Shown here in pieces: positions 54,052-62,770 of a stretch of DNA of 64,000 nucleotides (positions within the stretch are counted from its first letter, which is position 1; each line of letters starts with the position of its first letter). Made by a program: the position numbers and the translations under genes. This DNA is from Pyrrhosoma nymphula. Lineage: Eukaryota > Arthropoda > Insecta > Odonata > Coenagrionidae. The notes under the pieces were generated by a model. It worked only from the letters and a program-made list of their open reading frames with translations, did not search any database and had not been told where the DNA came from. The stretch lies in contig OY754337.1 of assembly GCA_963573305.1 (NCBI GenBank), forward strand, positions 50,295,164-50,359,163, given 5' to 3'.

Positions 54052-54555
54052 TCTACATCTATCTACATGAACAAAATACCGTGCAAGCCACCTCAAGGGT
54101 GTGTGGCCGGGGGTGAGTAGTCACCTACATACATTACACCAGGGGCGGATCCAGGATTTTTCTTTGGGGGGGGCACAAGGGTCTGATGGGCAAACGGTCT
54201 TCTCATATTTGGGATTAAAAAACAACATACAACAATTAATGTACGAAATATATTTTTTATTTTAATATAGAGATAACTAATATGAAAATATTAATTAGTT
54301 ACATATATAATAACGGCAGTTTTCTAATATGTTTCCTGCTGAAAAGTTCCAGTCCTGTCCATTATTTAAGCGTCTGGGGGGGGCACGTGCCCCCGTGCCC
54401 CCCCCCCCCTAAATCCGCCTATGCATTACACTATGCCCTATTAAAGTTAGTGTAACTACGACTATTGATGCATCAGTGTAAATCGCTAATGCTTGTTAGG
54501 AGGTGAAGCCTCTCAAGCATGCATTACACTATAGGTATACTACCAATTTACCAAT
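54052..54555 (-). mobile_element. LINE-A relative split by a hAT MITE
   Basis: Left part 54052-54139: TATCTACATGAACAAAATAC, hairpin, CATACATTACAC. Right part 54424-54555: CATTACACTATGCCCTATTA, AGTTAGTGTAACTACGAC, AGGTGAAGCCTCTCAAGCAT. Confidence 0.82.
54140..54423. mobile_element. hAT-type MITE, 284 bp, perfect 8 bp duplications
   Basis: CATTACAC lies at 54132-54139 and 54424-54431. Ends are CAGGGGCGGATCCAGGATTT on the left and (reverse complement) CATAGGCGGATTTAGGGG on the right. The ends carry runs of G or C next to GGGCAC/GTGCCC. The centre is AT-rich, noncoding, and includes a TTAATTAG/CTAATTAA-like palindrome. Typical of hAT MITEs with a GGCGGAT core. Confidence 0.92.
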
Positions 54556-54835
54556 CTTCTTCTTAATAATGAGGCCAAATTAATTTGAAGTGACATCTCG
54601 CTGAACTTTATGTGCTGTGATATCTGGCTCAAAATATCTTAATACCACGAACATTCGAAATAATAGTTGAGGATTGAATTTCTGTAAGAATCATGGATTG
54701 AGAGGATTGTATTTCATCGTGGCGCAATCGACGTCGCAAATATGCACTTTTCTTATCTTATAAACATTGTGATATTAATGCCCTCTGCAATGTTAGATGA
54801 ATTATATTAGGATAATCTACCGGTTAAGTATCATA

Positions 54836-55170
54836 TCTACATCTACATAATACCCTGAAAGCCACTTCAAGGGTGTGTGGCAGAGGGTGACTTGTCACCA
54901 ACATGCACACCACTATACTCAACGTAATATGATTAATGCACCTACGTATCTTTATGCATCAGTAAAAATCTGCAAATACTATTCAGGAGGTGATATTTCA
55001 TCAAAATGCACTACACTATAGGTACACTAACAATGTTATAGAAACTATTTATATTAATGGTTTTAGCAACTACATAATACACAGAAATACGAGAGTTTTA
55101 CAGGAAAAATGCAAGACGTTATGCTAGCACTACGGAGCATTGATTAATGAAAATTAGTTGCGATTAATTG
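54836..55170 (-). mobile_element. Old LINE-A relative 3' UTR and tail
   Basis: TATCTACATCTACATAATAC, CTTCAAGGGTGTGTGGCAGA, ACTTGTCACCAACATGCACA, then an older 3' UTR with CATCAAAATGCACTACACTA. Part of the same older branch as 3.9 and 49.7 kb. 54556-54835 to its left shows nothing. Confidence 0.7.
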
Positions 55171-55562
55171 GAAGATAGTAAAAAAATCCCCTTGGTATAC
55201 ACAGGCGCAGGCCTCAATCATACAAAACGTCTATCTTTATCTCATTGTCAGCATACGTCATACCTCTCTTCATCCCGTCCATAAAGCCTATTCTCTTTCA
55301 TCCCCTTCCCTGCTTACCCAGCATCCTCACCTTTATCACGGCCTTCATCATCTTTTCGCACTTCATTACCTTTTCCAACCAAGTACTCTGCCTTCTCCTC
55401 CAGAAGTTTCCTCTCCTCCCCCTTTAGTTAGAGAATAAAAAAAAACTCATTTTCTTTTGATTATAAAAAATAAGTTTTTTCGACATCCCCATTATTTATC
55501 ATTCCGAAGATGGGTTTCCCATAGCTCTCCACTCCTCTCAACCTACCATTCAATTGCTTCAT
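55171..55562. other. Pyrimidine-rich, no gene recognised
   Basis: 55240-55430 is C/T-rich and superficially like the antisense strand of an RTE-like LINE, but no peptide block could be read. Confidence 0.4.
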
Positions 55563-55612
55563 TCCTGCCACACACCCTTGAGGTGGCTTGCAGGAGATTT
55601 TCTAAAGGTAGA
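55563..55612 (+). mobile_element. LINE-A tail fragment
   Basis: ATTCCTGCCACACACCCTTG, AGGTGGCTTGCAGGAGATTT, TCTAAAGGTAG. About 50 bases. Confidence 0.6.
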
Positions 55613-55662
55613 TTATGTAGGTAAGTGTCCACATCGAGATCTCCCATAGTTTTCCTAAAGCA

Positions 55663-55917
55663 TCATATCCTTGGTCTTCCTCGGTAGTTCTTCCCATTCA
55701 TTTCTCCTTTCATTAGTGCTTTCAAGATACTTTTGTGCCTCAGTGTGTGACCAATAAGTTTACTTCTTCCGCTTAGCAAAATTTCCATTATGCTTCTTAT
55801 CTCTCCAAATTTTCGTAAGGTTTTTTCATAGATGATTCCCTCCGTTCCTTTCATCTTCATCGCTCTTCTTTCAAACCATATTTCTATTGCTTCCAATCTC
55901 ATTCGAGCAGATGTTGT
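55663..55917 (-). pseudogene. LINE RT C-terminal fragment, separate family
   Basis: Open on the minus strand: MRLEAIEIWFERRAMKMKG, EKTLRKFGEIRSIMEILLSG, RSKLIGHTLRHKSILKALMK, GEMNGKNYRGRPRI. The RLEAIEIW and IGHxLRH...RGRPR blocks are the conserved C-terminus of several LINE clades. It is related to 21745-22030 rather than to LINE-A/B. Confidence 0.72.
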
Positions 55918-56047
55918 TACCGTCCTAGTAAAGATTTATTTGCGCCACGAATATTCAAAACGATCTTGAAGAAGTGAGTTAGGCCAAGAATCATGATATT
56001 ACCTCGTGGAGATAGTGAAAACGGTATATTAGATCATGAGCGTAAAT

Positions 56048-56415
56048 ATAAGGGGGTGAGTAATCACCAACATGCAATACACTATAGCCTAAAGTTAGTG
56101 TAACTACGACTAATTATGCATTAGCATAAATCGCTAATGCTTGTCACGAGACGAAGCCTCACAAGCATGCAATACGACACTACAGATATAATCACAATGG
56201 AGAGGGACCATTAATATATCTATGTATTTTGCAACTACACAAATGGACAGAGACTCAATACTTATGTAGAAAACATGCACGGCGTGCTGTTAGTACTAGG
56301 TAACAGATAAGGATTCAAGTATTATAGAGTACTACTACTACTAAGAGCTACACTACCTATCGACAAACCTAGATAAAAGTCTAATTGGCCGCTATCATGG
56401 TCCCTTATAGTTAAT
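56048..56415 (-). mobile_element. LINE-A missing its extreme 3' end
   Basis: Starts at GGGGGTGAGTAATCACCAAC, i.e. inside the hairpin, and runs to CATGGTCCCTTATAGTTA at the ORF end. Loss of the tail indicates breakage after insertion. Confidence 0.82.
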
Positions 56416-56429
56416 ATAGTATAACTTTG

Positions 56430-56560
56430 CTATGTAGTATTAACTTCTGATAATGTTGCTGTAATATGGTTAGTGCACCTATATGGTAGTGAATGTTGGT
56501 GACATTTCATCTCATGACAGGTATTTGCTGGTTTTTGTAAATGTACGAATAGTTGCATTC
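56430..56560 (+). mobile_element. Old LINE 3' UTR piece
   Basis: GTAATATGGTTAGTGCACCT, GTGAATGTTGGTGACATTTC, TCATGACAGGTATTTGCTGG. Cut by the SINE. No tail remains. Confidence 0.5.
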
Positions 56561-56562
56561 AA

Positions 56563-56654
56563 GCCCTGGGAAGTGAAAAATCCTCCCCAGGCGGGATTCG
56601 AACCCTCGACCGGTTAGCAGGCGAGGACGTTACCCCGCCGCCACCGAGGCCGGC
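56563..56654 (-). mobile_element. tRNA-derived SINE, antisense, 5' part
   Basis: On the minus strand: GCCGGCCTCGGTGGCGGCGG, GGTAACGTCCTCGCCTGCTA, ACCGGTCGAGGGTTCGAATC, CCGCCTGGGGAGG. Box B (GGTTCGAATCC) is canonical. The CTGCTAA stretch resembles a serine tRNA (GCU) anticodon loop, which hints at its origin. No poly-A-like 3' tail follows, so it is 3' truncated. Confidence 0.82.
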
Positions 56655-56892
56655 AAAATAAAATATAATGAGTATGTATTATCATGAGAAATTTGTAACT
56701 GTCGGAAGTTGAGACAATGTAAATGAAGTTCAACCAATTTAAGCAGAAACAGATTATATACTTTAGTGGGTCCGGAATATGGGGAATGGTTGGCTTCCTT
56801 CGAAGCAAACTTATGTGACACCTACATGGGAACGATGATCACAAAAAAAAAGAAAAATATATAGAATATTTTTAGAATAGAAAAATATTTAG

Positions 56893-57130
56893 AATGCAAA
56901 GCATTAGCGATTTATGCTAATGCATAATTAGTCGTAGTTACACTAACTCTAGGGTATAGTGTAATGCATGTTGGTGATTACTCACCCCCTGCCACACACC
57001 CTTGAGGTGGCTTGCAGGGTATTTTGTAGATGTAGATGTAGATTTTCATTAACTTGGCAGAATGCCGTGTAGTGCACGTTGTTGACAACTCACCCCCTGC
57101 CACACGCCCTTGAGGCGGCTTGCGGTGTAT
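56893..57130 (+). mobile_element. Two LINE-A tails in series
   Basis: 56893-57042 has hairpins 2, 3 and 4 and ends GTAGATGTAGATGTAG. 57043-57130 is an older tail with TTCATTAACTTGGCAGAATG and CACTCCC-like hairpin (CCCTGC against GCGGTG, unpaired), ending TGTATTTC. Confidence 0.82.
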
Positions 57131-57190
57131 TTCTACATCTAAAAAATACCCTGCAAGCCACCTAGAGGGTCTGTGGCAGGGGGTGTTATG
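57131..57190 (-). mobile_element. LINE tail, 60 bases, facing the previous one
   Basis: TCTACATCTAAAAAATACCC, TGCAAGCCACCTAGAGGGTC, TGTGGCAGGGGGTG. Tail-to-tail with the older plus-strand tail. Confidence 0.78.
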
Positions 57191-57944
57191 TAGAAGAAGA
57201 AAATGCTTAATCGCCTGAGTAAACTTGATGAGTAATTGCTTCTCAGAGGACGTTAAGAACACATTAAACAATTCGTGTTTCTGTGGTAGGTTTGATTTGT
57301 TGAGATGCATTTACTTGTTCTATGATATTAGCATCATTCGAACAACTGAACAAAGGTTACAAGTTGAAGCAAAAGATAATTAATGGAAGAATATTTTATA
57401 AAATTTATTTTGAAATCTTATTTTCGGGTGGAAAACGCTTCTATCCGGAAGGCGGGAAATTCCAACAATTATTGTCCAAGCCCATTATCTCCGTGATAAT
57501 ACGGAAGAGTTGATAACGCTACCCGTGACGTATTTGTAGACAGAATATCTTAGCAGTTTTCTTCAAAACAAGCATCATCTCTTCATGGCTTCGGTGTACC
57601 TGTCTAGCTTTTATGTGAGGGATTTTCTTGAGAAAGCTCTTGCCAAGGGCGTCTCATGCATGGTCAACAAAAGAAAACTCATTTACGTGATGCTGACAGG
57701 GGACAAAGGACGCGAGAGGGAAGGGACCAGCACTCAAAAACGTCGTCTCATCAGTTTGCTGGGGATTTGAGGTGACGGGCGATGGTGTATTGGGAAAGCT
57801 CAAAACAAACCCTAAGTACGGTAAAAACCCCGGTTTAACGGGTGGCAGGGTTGAATGAGCAGGGTCAATTAACCCCCTCCGTGTTACCCTGGCGCGGTCA
57901 CTTCGCCTCCACCCGTGTTGACGTCAACTTTCGCTGGAGCACAT
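57191..57944. other. No gene recognised
   Basis: Frames of 61-71 codons at 57322-58057 show no motif. Confidence 0.4.
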
Positions 57945-58180
57945 TACCCCAATTGGAAGTACGCTGCCAGTATTTGGGATCCTTATGTGGTAGGCTTAAA
58001 AACCGAGTTAGAACGCGTGCAGCGAAGATTTGCAAGATACCTCAAAGGCCGTTATGATAATCTCGTCAGTGTTACTGACCTATTGCAGCAACTGGAATGG
58101 GAATCGCTTTCAGACCGTTGATAAAATTTAAGACAAACTATTTTGTAAGTTCCCAACAAATTTTTTTACTGGCGACGTTA
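57945..58180 (+). pseudogene. LINE-A RT C-terminal fragment
   Basis: YPNWKYAASIWDPYVVGLKT, ELERVQRRFARYLKGRYDNL, VTDLLQQLEWESLSDR then a stop and decay. No 3' UTR or tail follows. Confidence 0.82.
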
Positions 58181-59072
58181 ATAACGTTTTACACATAATT
58201 TTTACTGGCGACGTTTTTTACATTTTACACATAATCTCATTGTTGTTAAAAGCTGTAGGCTTTTAACACCAATGAAATAATCATATCAACCTTTTACATA
58301 TCTTGCCGATAAAAGGTGTTCTAGGTCACTCACTAAAGAGGAGTATTCCCATTGTATTGATTTTTCAGAATTTAAATATAAATTGTCTTCTAATTTCTTT
58401 TAACAACAAGATACAATTATCGTCTATTCTAATGTCTGGCATTTCTTTAGATAAAAAGTGAACACAATATTCAATATCTGTCCAATATACTTGCGATTAA
58501 GTAAAAAAACCACTGAAAACTGATATTTCCCGTGTTTGTTTCGGACCATTCTTCGATATATTGGAAATATGTTTGTTAAAAATTCTGTATTTCTTTGAAA
58601 AACTTTGCCATATTTCCCGGATTTGATTTCTCTAAGTCAGACAATTTTCTTTTTTTGTTAAAGACAGAAGTTTTTCTTCAAATAAAGATTCATATTGAAG
58701 AATAAAATAATTTGAAATAAGACAACTTCTGTGGCTGAAATGTGTTCACCTTCAATCTTTTGAATCGTTTTGTGAAAATAGATGCTTGAGTGTGCCTAAA
58801 ATACATTAATATCTCAGATATTTCATAATTGAAAAAGAAATTACAAGATTTTAGGACATTTATCTAAACTTAAAAAATATGACCGGAGAGGCTCAAATAA
58901 TTGTAGAACAAACTTTATAGCAGGTGTTCGAGCAAGCCATCTAACTTTTGAATACCTATACTAAACGTTTTTTGCATTCGCAAAATTGTTTTAAAGTAGC
59001 CACACGAACGGTAAAACGATTAAAATGCAAATAAATTGTAGTTATTATTACTTCTACATCAATTGGCATGGC
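58181..59072. other. AT-rich, no gene recognised
   Basis: 58190-58230 repeats TTTTTACTGGCGACGTT twice. Nothing else identified. Confidence 0.45.
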
Positions 59073-59101
59073 ACATGACATTAGTAGACATGACATTAGT
59101 A
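59073..59101. repeat. Target-site repeats at the composite insertion
   Basis: ACATGACATTAGTA occurs at 59073-59086, 59088-59101 and 60048-60061. The last two flank the composite LINE-B/hAT unit and form a 14 bp target duplication; the first is an additional tandem copy. Confidence 0.85.
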
Positions 59102-60047
59102 CATCTACATCTACGATGTGCCGTGCAAGCCACCACTGAGGTGTGTGGCACGGGGTGATTTCACACCAGGCATGCAGCACTCATCCCAGAACAAATCCGA
59201 ACCTCGCACGCTCCCCCTGGCATTGTTTAGTGTCTCGGTTTATGCCCACAAACGATCGAAGTCCAACTCGCTCATTGCACTGAATATGTCATGCTGACTC
59301 TAAGCGGATTGTTTTGCTCCAGTCGCGGTGTAATTTTCTTCCCTCAAAGCCTTCGCAAGCTGCTCGGCGGGTTCACAAATCAGATGCGAAATTTTCAAAG
59401 ACATGACCGTTGTAAATTTGTCCATTTTCCCCAGATAATCCCGAAGAGAGGGCTTACATCTACATCAACGATGTACCGTGCAAGCCACCACTGGGGTGTG
59501 TGGCACGGGGTGATTCCACACCAGGCATGCAGCACTCATCCCAGAACAAATCCGAACCTCGCACGTCCCCCCTGGCTCTAGGCGCAGGCCAAAAGCAGTC
59601 AGGAGAACAGTGCGCAGTCCAACCGGAAACTGGGAGAGTGATACGTAAAAGAACATACAAACATGCAGAAAAATGCTATAGACACATCTAGTGGTTAATA
59701 TTACTGATACTGTTAATTTATGAATACTACGAGATGCTACCTCATGCAAAGAACAAAATAAAATAATGCCGGACTAATCGACCGGTGTGAAGAGTTAGTA
59801 ATTATGTGGTGTTATTAAGCACAAGTGAAAACTCTACTCTACCTATTGAGAGTAGGAGTTTCATGTGATTGATCTATCGCAACTATTATGATCCCTTATT
59901 GTACGTGGGATAAATGACATTTTGAATCTATCGGTTTGGCAGTCAATTTCCTTTATTTTATTCCTGTGATCGCTTCTACCGTAGTACGTTGGCTCTAGCA
60001 GTATGTGTTGAACGTCCGGCAAAAAACTGTCTGCTCCGAGTTTGAGT
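59102..60047 (-). mobile_element. Composite LINE-B / hAT fragment / LINE-B unit
   Basis: In element direction (minus strand): LINE-B ORF end and 3' UTR with tail (60045-59457), then 236 bases of hAT transposase sequence (59456-59221), then a LINE-B tail (59220-59104) with CCGTGC/GCACGG hairpin and hexamers. The first joint is the same as at 47448/47449 in the other locus. The unit as a whole lies between 14 bp direct repeats. The LINE-B part is truncated at GCTCCGAGTTTG. Confidence 0.88.
59221..59456 (-). pseudogene. hAT transposase fragment captured in LINE-B
   Basis: Reverse complement of 47449-47685 with few differences (for example AACCGAGACACT against AACGGAGACACT). It encodes the stretch around SLKISHLICEPAEQLAKAL of the hAT protein, no longer in one frame. 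Confidence 0.9.
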
Positions 60048-60049
60048 AC

Positions 60050-60130
60050 ATGACATTAGTAGAACAATTACAGGACAACCCAAAGGCATTTTGGTCATAC
60101 GTAAGAGAAGTTCAAGGCAATAGATCAATA
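60050..60130 (+). mobile_element. LINE-A linker fragment
   Basis: CATTAGTAGAACAATTACAG, CCAAAGGCATTTTGGTCATA, GAAGTTCAAGGCAATAGATC corresponds to 5485-5565 of the long LINE-A (NPKAFWSYVREVQGNRS). It provides the target in which the composite sits. Confidence 0.82.
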
Positions 60131-60440
60131 GATATTTGCATTTGGCAAAATATGTGCATTACAACCTATTTCTAGGATTTACTTTTGGAGTAAATCTTAT
60201 CATTTTACGTACATATTGTTCACCCCTTTGTGGTTTCACCCACCAAAATTTGTGTTTTTATTATCAGCTGTTAGTGCAACAATTTTGGATTTCAACTTGT
60301 ATTCATTTATTATTCTTTCTAGATGATTTGACAACATTTCAGCAATTTTCAGCAACAGCCTCAATTCTAAATTTAAAATTTTTACTTGAATGCCCTTGTT
60401 AACTTTAAATTTTTTACTAGTATTGATTACAATTTAGTTT
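60131..60440. other. AT-rich, no gene recognised
   Basis: The frame at 60136-60402 is hydrophobic but has no recognisable motif; I do not call it a gene. Confidence 0.4.
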
Positions 60441-60442
60441 CA

Positions 60443-60955
60443 TTATGATTCGATGCATCTGATTTTTCCGTTACAAATGCTGCAGTTTCCAAGTCTTATG
60501 TAGGTACTTATTTTATCACAGTAATTTTTAAATACTGATTTTATAATAGCCTCGCATTTTGTTCTAGCGCATGAAAATTTAGCATTGTGAAACTTTTTCA
60601 ATAATTTAGTTGTAGAATCCATACCACGAAAACTTTGGTTGTGTATTATGGTATGGAAAGCAAATGTCCCCTCCATTGCAGCTAACTGTTTTTCATCTTC
60701 AGAATAATTAGAAGTTTAAAAAAAACCTATTACTTTAGAACTGGTAGCTGATGCATCTAATGATTGCTTATGTTTGTTAGTAGTTAAATCTTTCGTTATA
60801 CCTGCTCTGCCTCCAACTGAAATAAAAAATTCTCCGCTACAAGTATTGTGGATAACAATGGTATCTTTTTTTTATTTAAGGAGCGAAAATTCCTTTTTCA
60901 CTTTATCGTATAAATGGCATTTACTCTTTTTTGATTTTTCCAACCTCAAATGAAA
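60443..60955 (-). pseudogene. BED-finger hAT transposase, N-terminal relic
   Basis: On the minus strand from 60955: KCHLYDKVKKEFSLLK, a stop, then NTCSGEFFISVGGRAGITKD and LTTNKHKQSLDASATSSKV, the second half of a BED finger with a C at the zinc position and HK at the end. After another stop: EDEKQLAAMEGTFAFHTIIH, NQSFRGMDSTTKLLKKFHNA and KFSCARTKCEAIIKSVF, the conserved stretch after the BED finger in one group of hAT transposases. The frame closes at 60443, before the catalytic core. Its sequence differs from the hAT relics at 41 and 47 kb, so this is a third hAT lineage. No terminal repeats were located. Confidence 0.72.
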
Positions 60956-61692
60956 TTAAAAAAAATAAATATAGAACTACACGAACGATGCAATCAAATT
61001 ACATTATGAATGAATAAATTTTATCATTAAAGTTTAATAACTTAAAATTTTACATTAAAAATGTACATATAAGCTCACTTTTTTGACGTTATCCTCAGGG
61101 TAATCAGCTGTTTTAACAATCTCTTTATTGTGTATAGAGGTTGGGTTTAGAGCTTTAAAATTTTTTTATATCATAACAAAAATTTATTTGACAAATAAAT
61201 TCCGCTAAATTTTTAATTTAAATTATTTTACACTTTTTAAGTTGACAAGTGTCTTGGGAACTTTTAAATAAAATTATGCATATATTTGGGAATAAGTAAA
61301 TAGATAATGAATTAATAAAACGTGAATTGTACTTACCTGTGTAAGATAGAACATTCACTGAGAAATAAATAATTACCATGAGTCTTCTGCGTGCATATAT
61401 GCAAATATCAATCTATGGCAAAAAGATTATATTCCGAGGAAAATATTAGTTCTTTTTGATGTGATTTAGAAAATGAAAGCTGGCTAGACATTTTCCATAT
61501 GAATTCATTCAATGAAAGTTTTGATAAGTTTTATAAATAATTCCAGTATTTCTTCAAAAGTCCCATTCCCCAATTACTTATTAGGAAAAATGTGTCTCAT
61601 AAAAAGAAATGGCCGACAAATGACATAAGTGCTCTTTCACAAAAGCTAAAAGATGAATCAAGCAGTGTAAAAACTTCCAATTATCCAGAGTC
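60956..61692. other. Very AT-rich, no gene recognised
   Basis: No coding, transposon or RNA landmark identified. Confidence 0.45.
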
Positions 61693-62440
61693 ATCTACAT
61701 CTACAAAATACCCTGCAAGCCACCTCCGGGGTGGGTGGCAGGGGGTGAGTATTCACCAACATGCATTGCACTATACCCTAAAGTTAGTGTAACTACGACT
61801 AATTATGCATTAGCATATATCGCTAATGCTTATCTCGAGACGAAGCCTCACAAGCATGCACTATACTACAGATATTATCACAATGCAGAGGAACCATCAA
61901 TATAATTATATGTATTTTGCAACGACACAAATGGACAGAGACTCATGACTTATGTAGAAAACATGCACGGCGTGCTGTTAGTGTAATCCTTATCTGTTAC
62001 TAGGTAACAGATAAGGATTTAAGTATTAGGGAGTACTACACCTACTAAGAGCTACACTACCTATCGACAAACCTAGATAAAAGTCTCATTGGCCGCTGTT
62101 ATGGTCCCTTATAGTTCGTGGGAAAAATTACATTTTAAATCTGTCCGTTCTGCAGTCTAGTTCCCTAATTTTATTCTCAGAATCTGATCTAACGTAGTAT
62201 GTCGGATTTCGTAAAATATTATCAACGTCGTCAGAGAATAGACCGGTTTGGAACTTACGTAATAGATTGAGTCTAAATTTTAATCGACGGTCTGAAAGCT
62301 TTTCCCATCCCAGTTGCTGCAAAAGGTCAGTAGCACTAACGAGATTACCTTAACGTCCTTTAACGTATCTTGCCGATCTTCGCTGCACGCGTTCTAACTC
62401 AGTTTTCAAGCCTACCTCATAAGGATCCCAAAGGATTTCA
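61693..62440 (-). mobile_element. LINE-A, 5' truncated
   Basis: Tail, 3' UTR, ORF end (QQLGWEKLSDRRLKFRLNLL, PTYYVRSDSENKIRELDC) up to WDPYEVGLKTELERVQRRSA near 62430. A stop (GGTAATCT) lies in the KGR-DNL region. An 11-base palindrome AATCCTTATCTGTTA.. TAACAGATAAGGATT lies at 61985-62018. Confidence 0.9.
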
Positions 62441-62556
62441 CATGCAATTCGGCTTATAACTGTCATTCTACCCATATGGGATTCATGTATATTGCACTGG
62501 TAATAGTAACTTTGGCACCCTCCGAAATTTGGAAGCATGGCACTCGTACGGTGGTT

Positions 62557-62770
62557 TTTGACGGTCCCTCTCCATTGTGATGACATCTGTAGTGTAGTGG
62601 TGCATGCTTGTGAGGCTTCGCCTCGTGACAAGCATTAGCGATTTATGCTAATGCATAATTAGTCGTAGTTACACTAACTCTAGGGTATAGAGTTATGCAT
62701 GTTGGTGATTACTCACCCCCTGCCACACACCCCTGAGGTGGCTTGCAGGGTATTTTGTAGATGTAGATGA
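62557..62770 (+). mobile_element. LINE-A 3' UTR
   Basis: From TGACGGTCCCTCTCCATTGT through four hairpins to GTAGATGTAGATG. Hairpin 3 has a change (TAGAGTTATG). Head-to-head with the previous copy, 116 bases apart. Confidence 0.9.
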
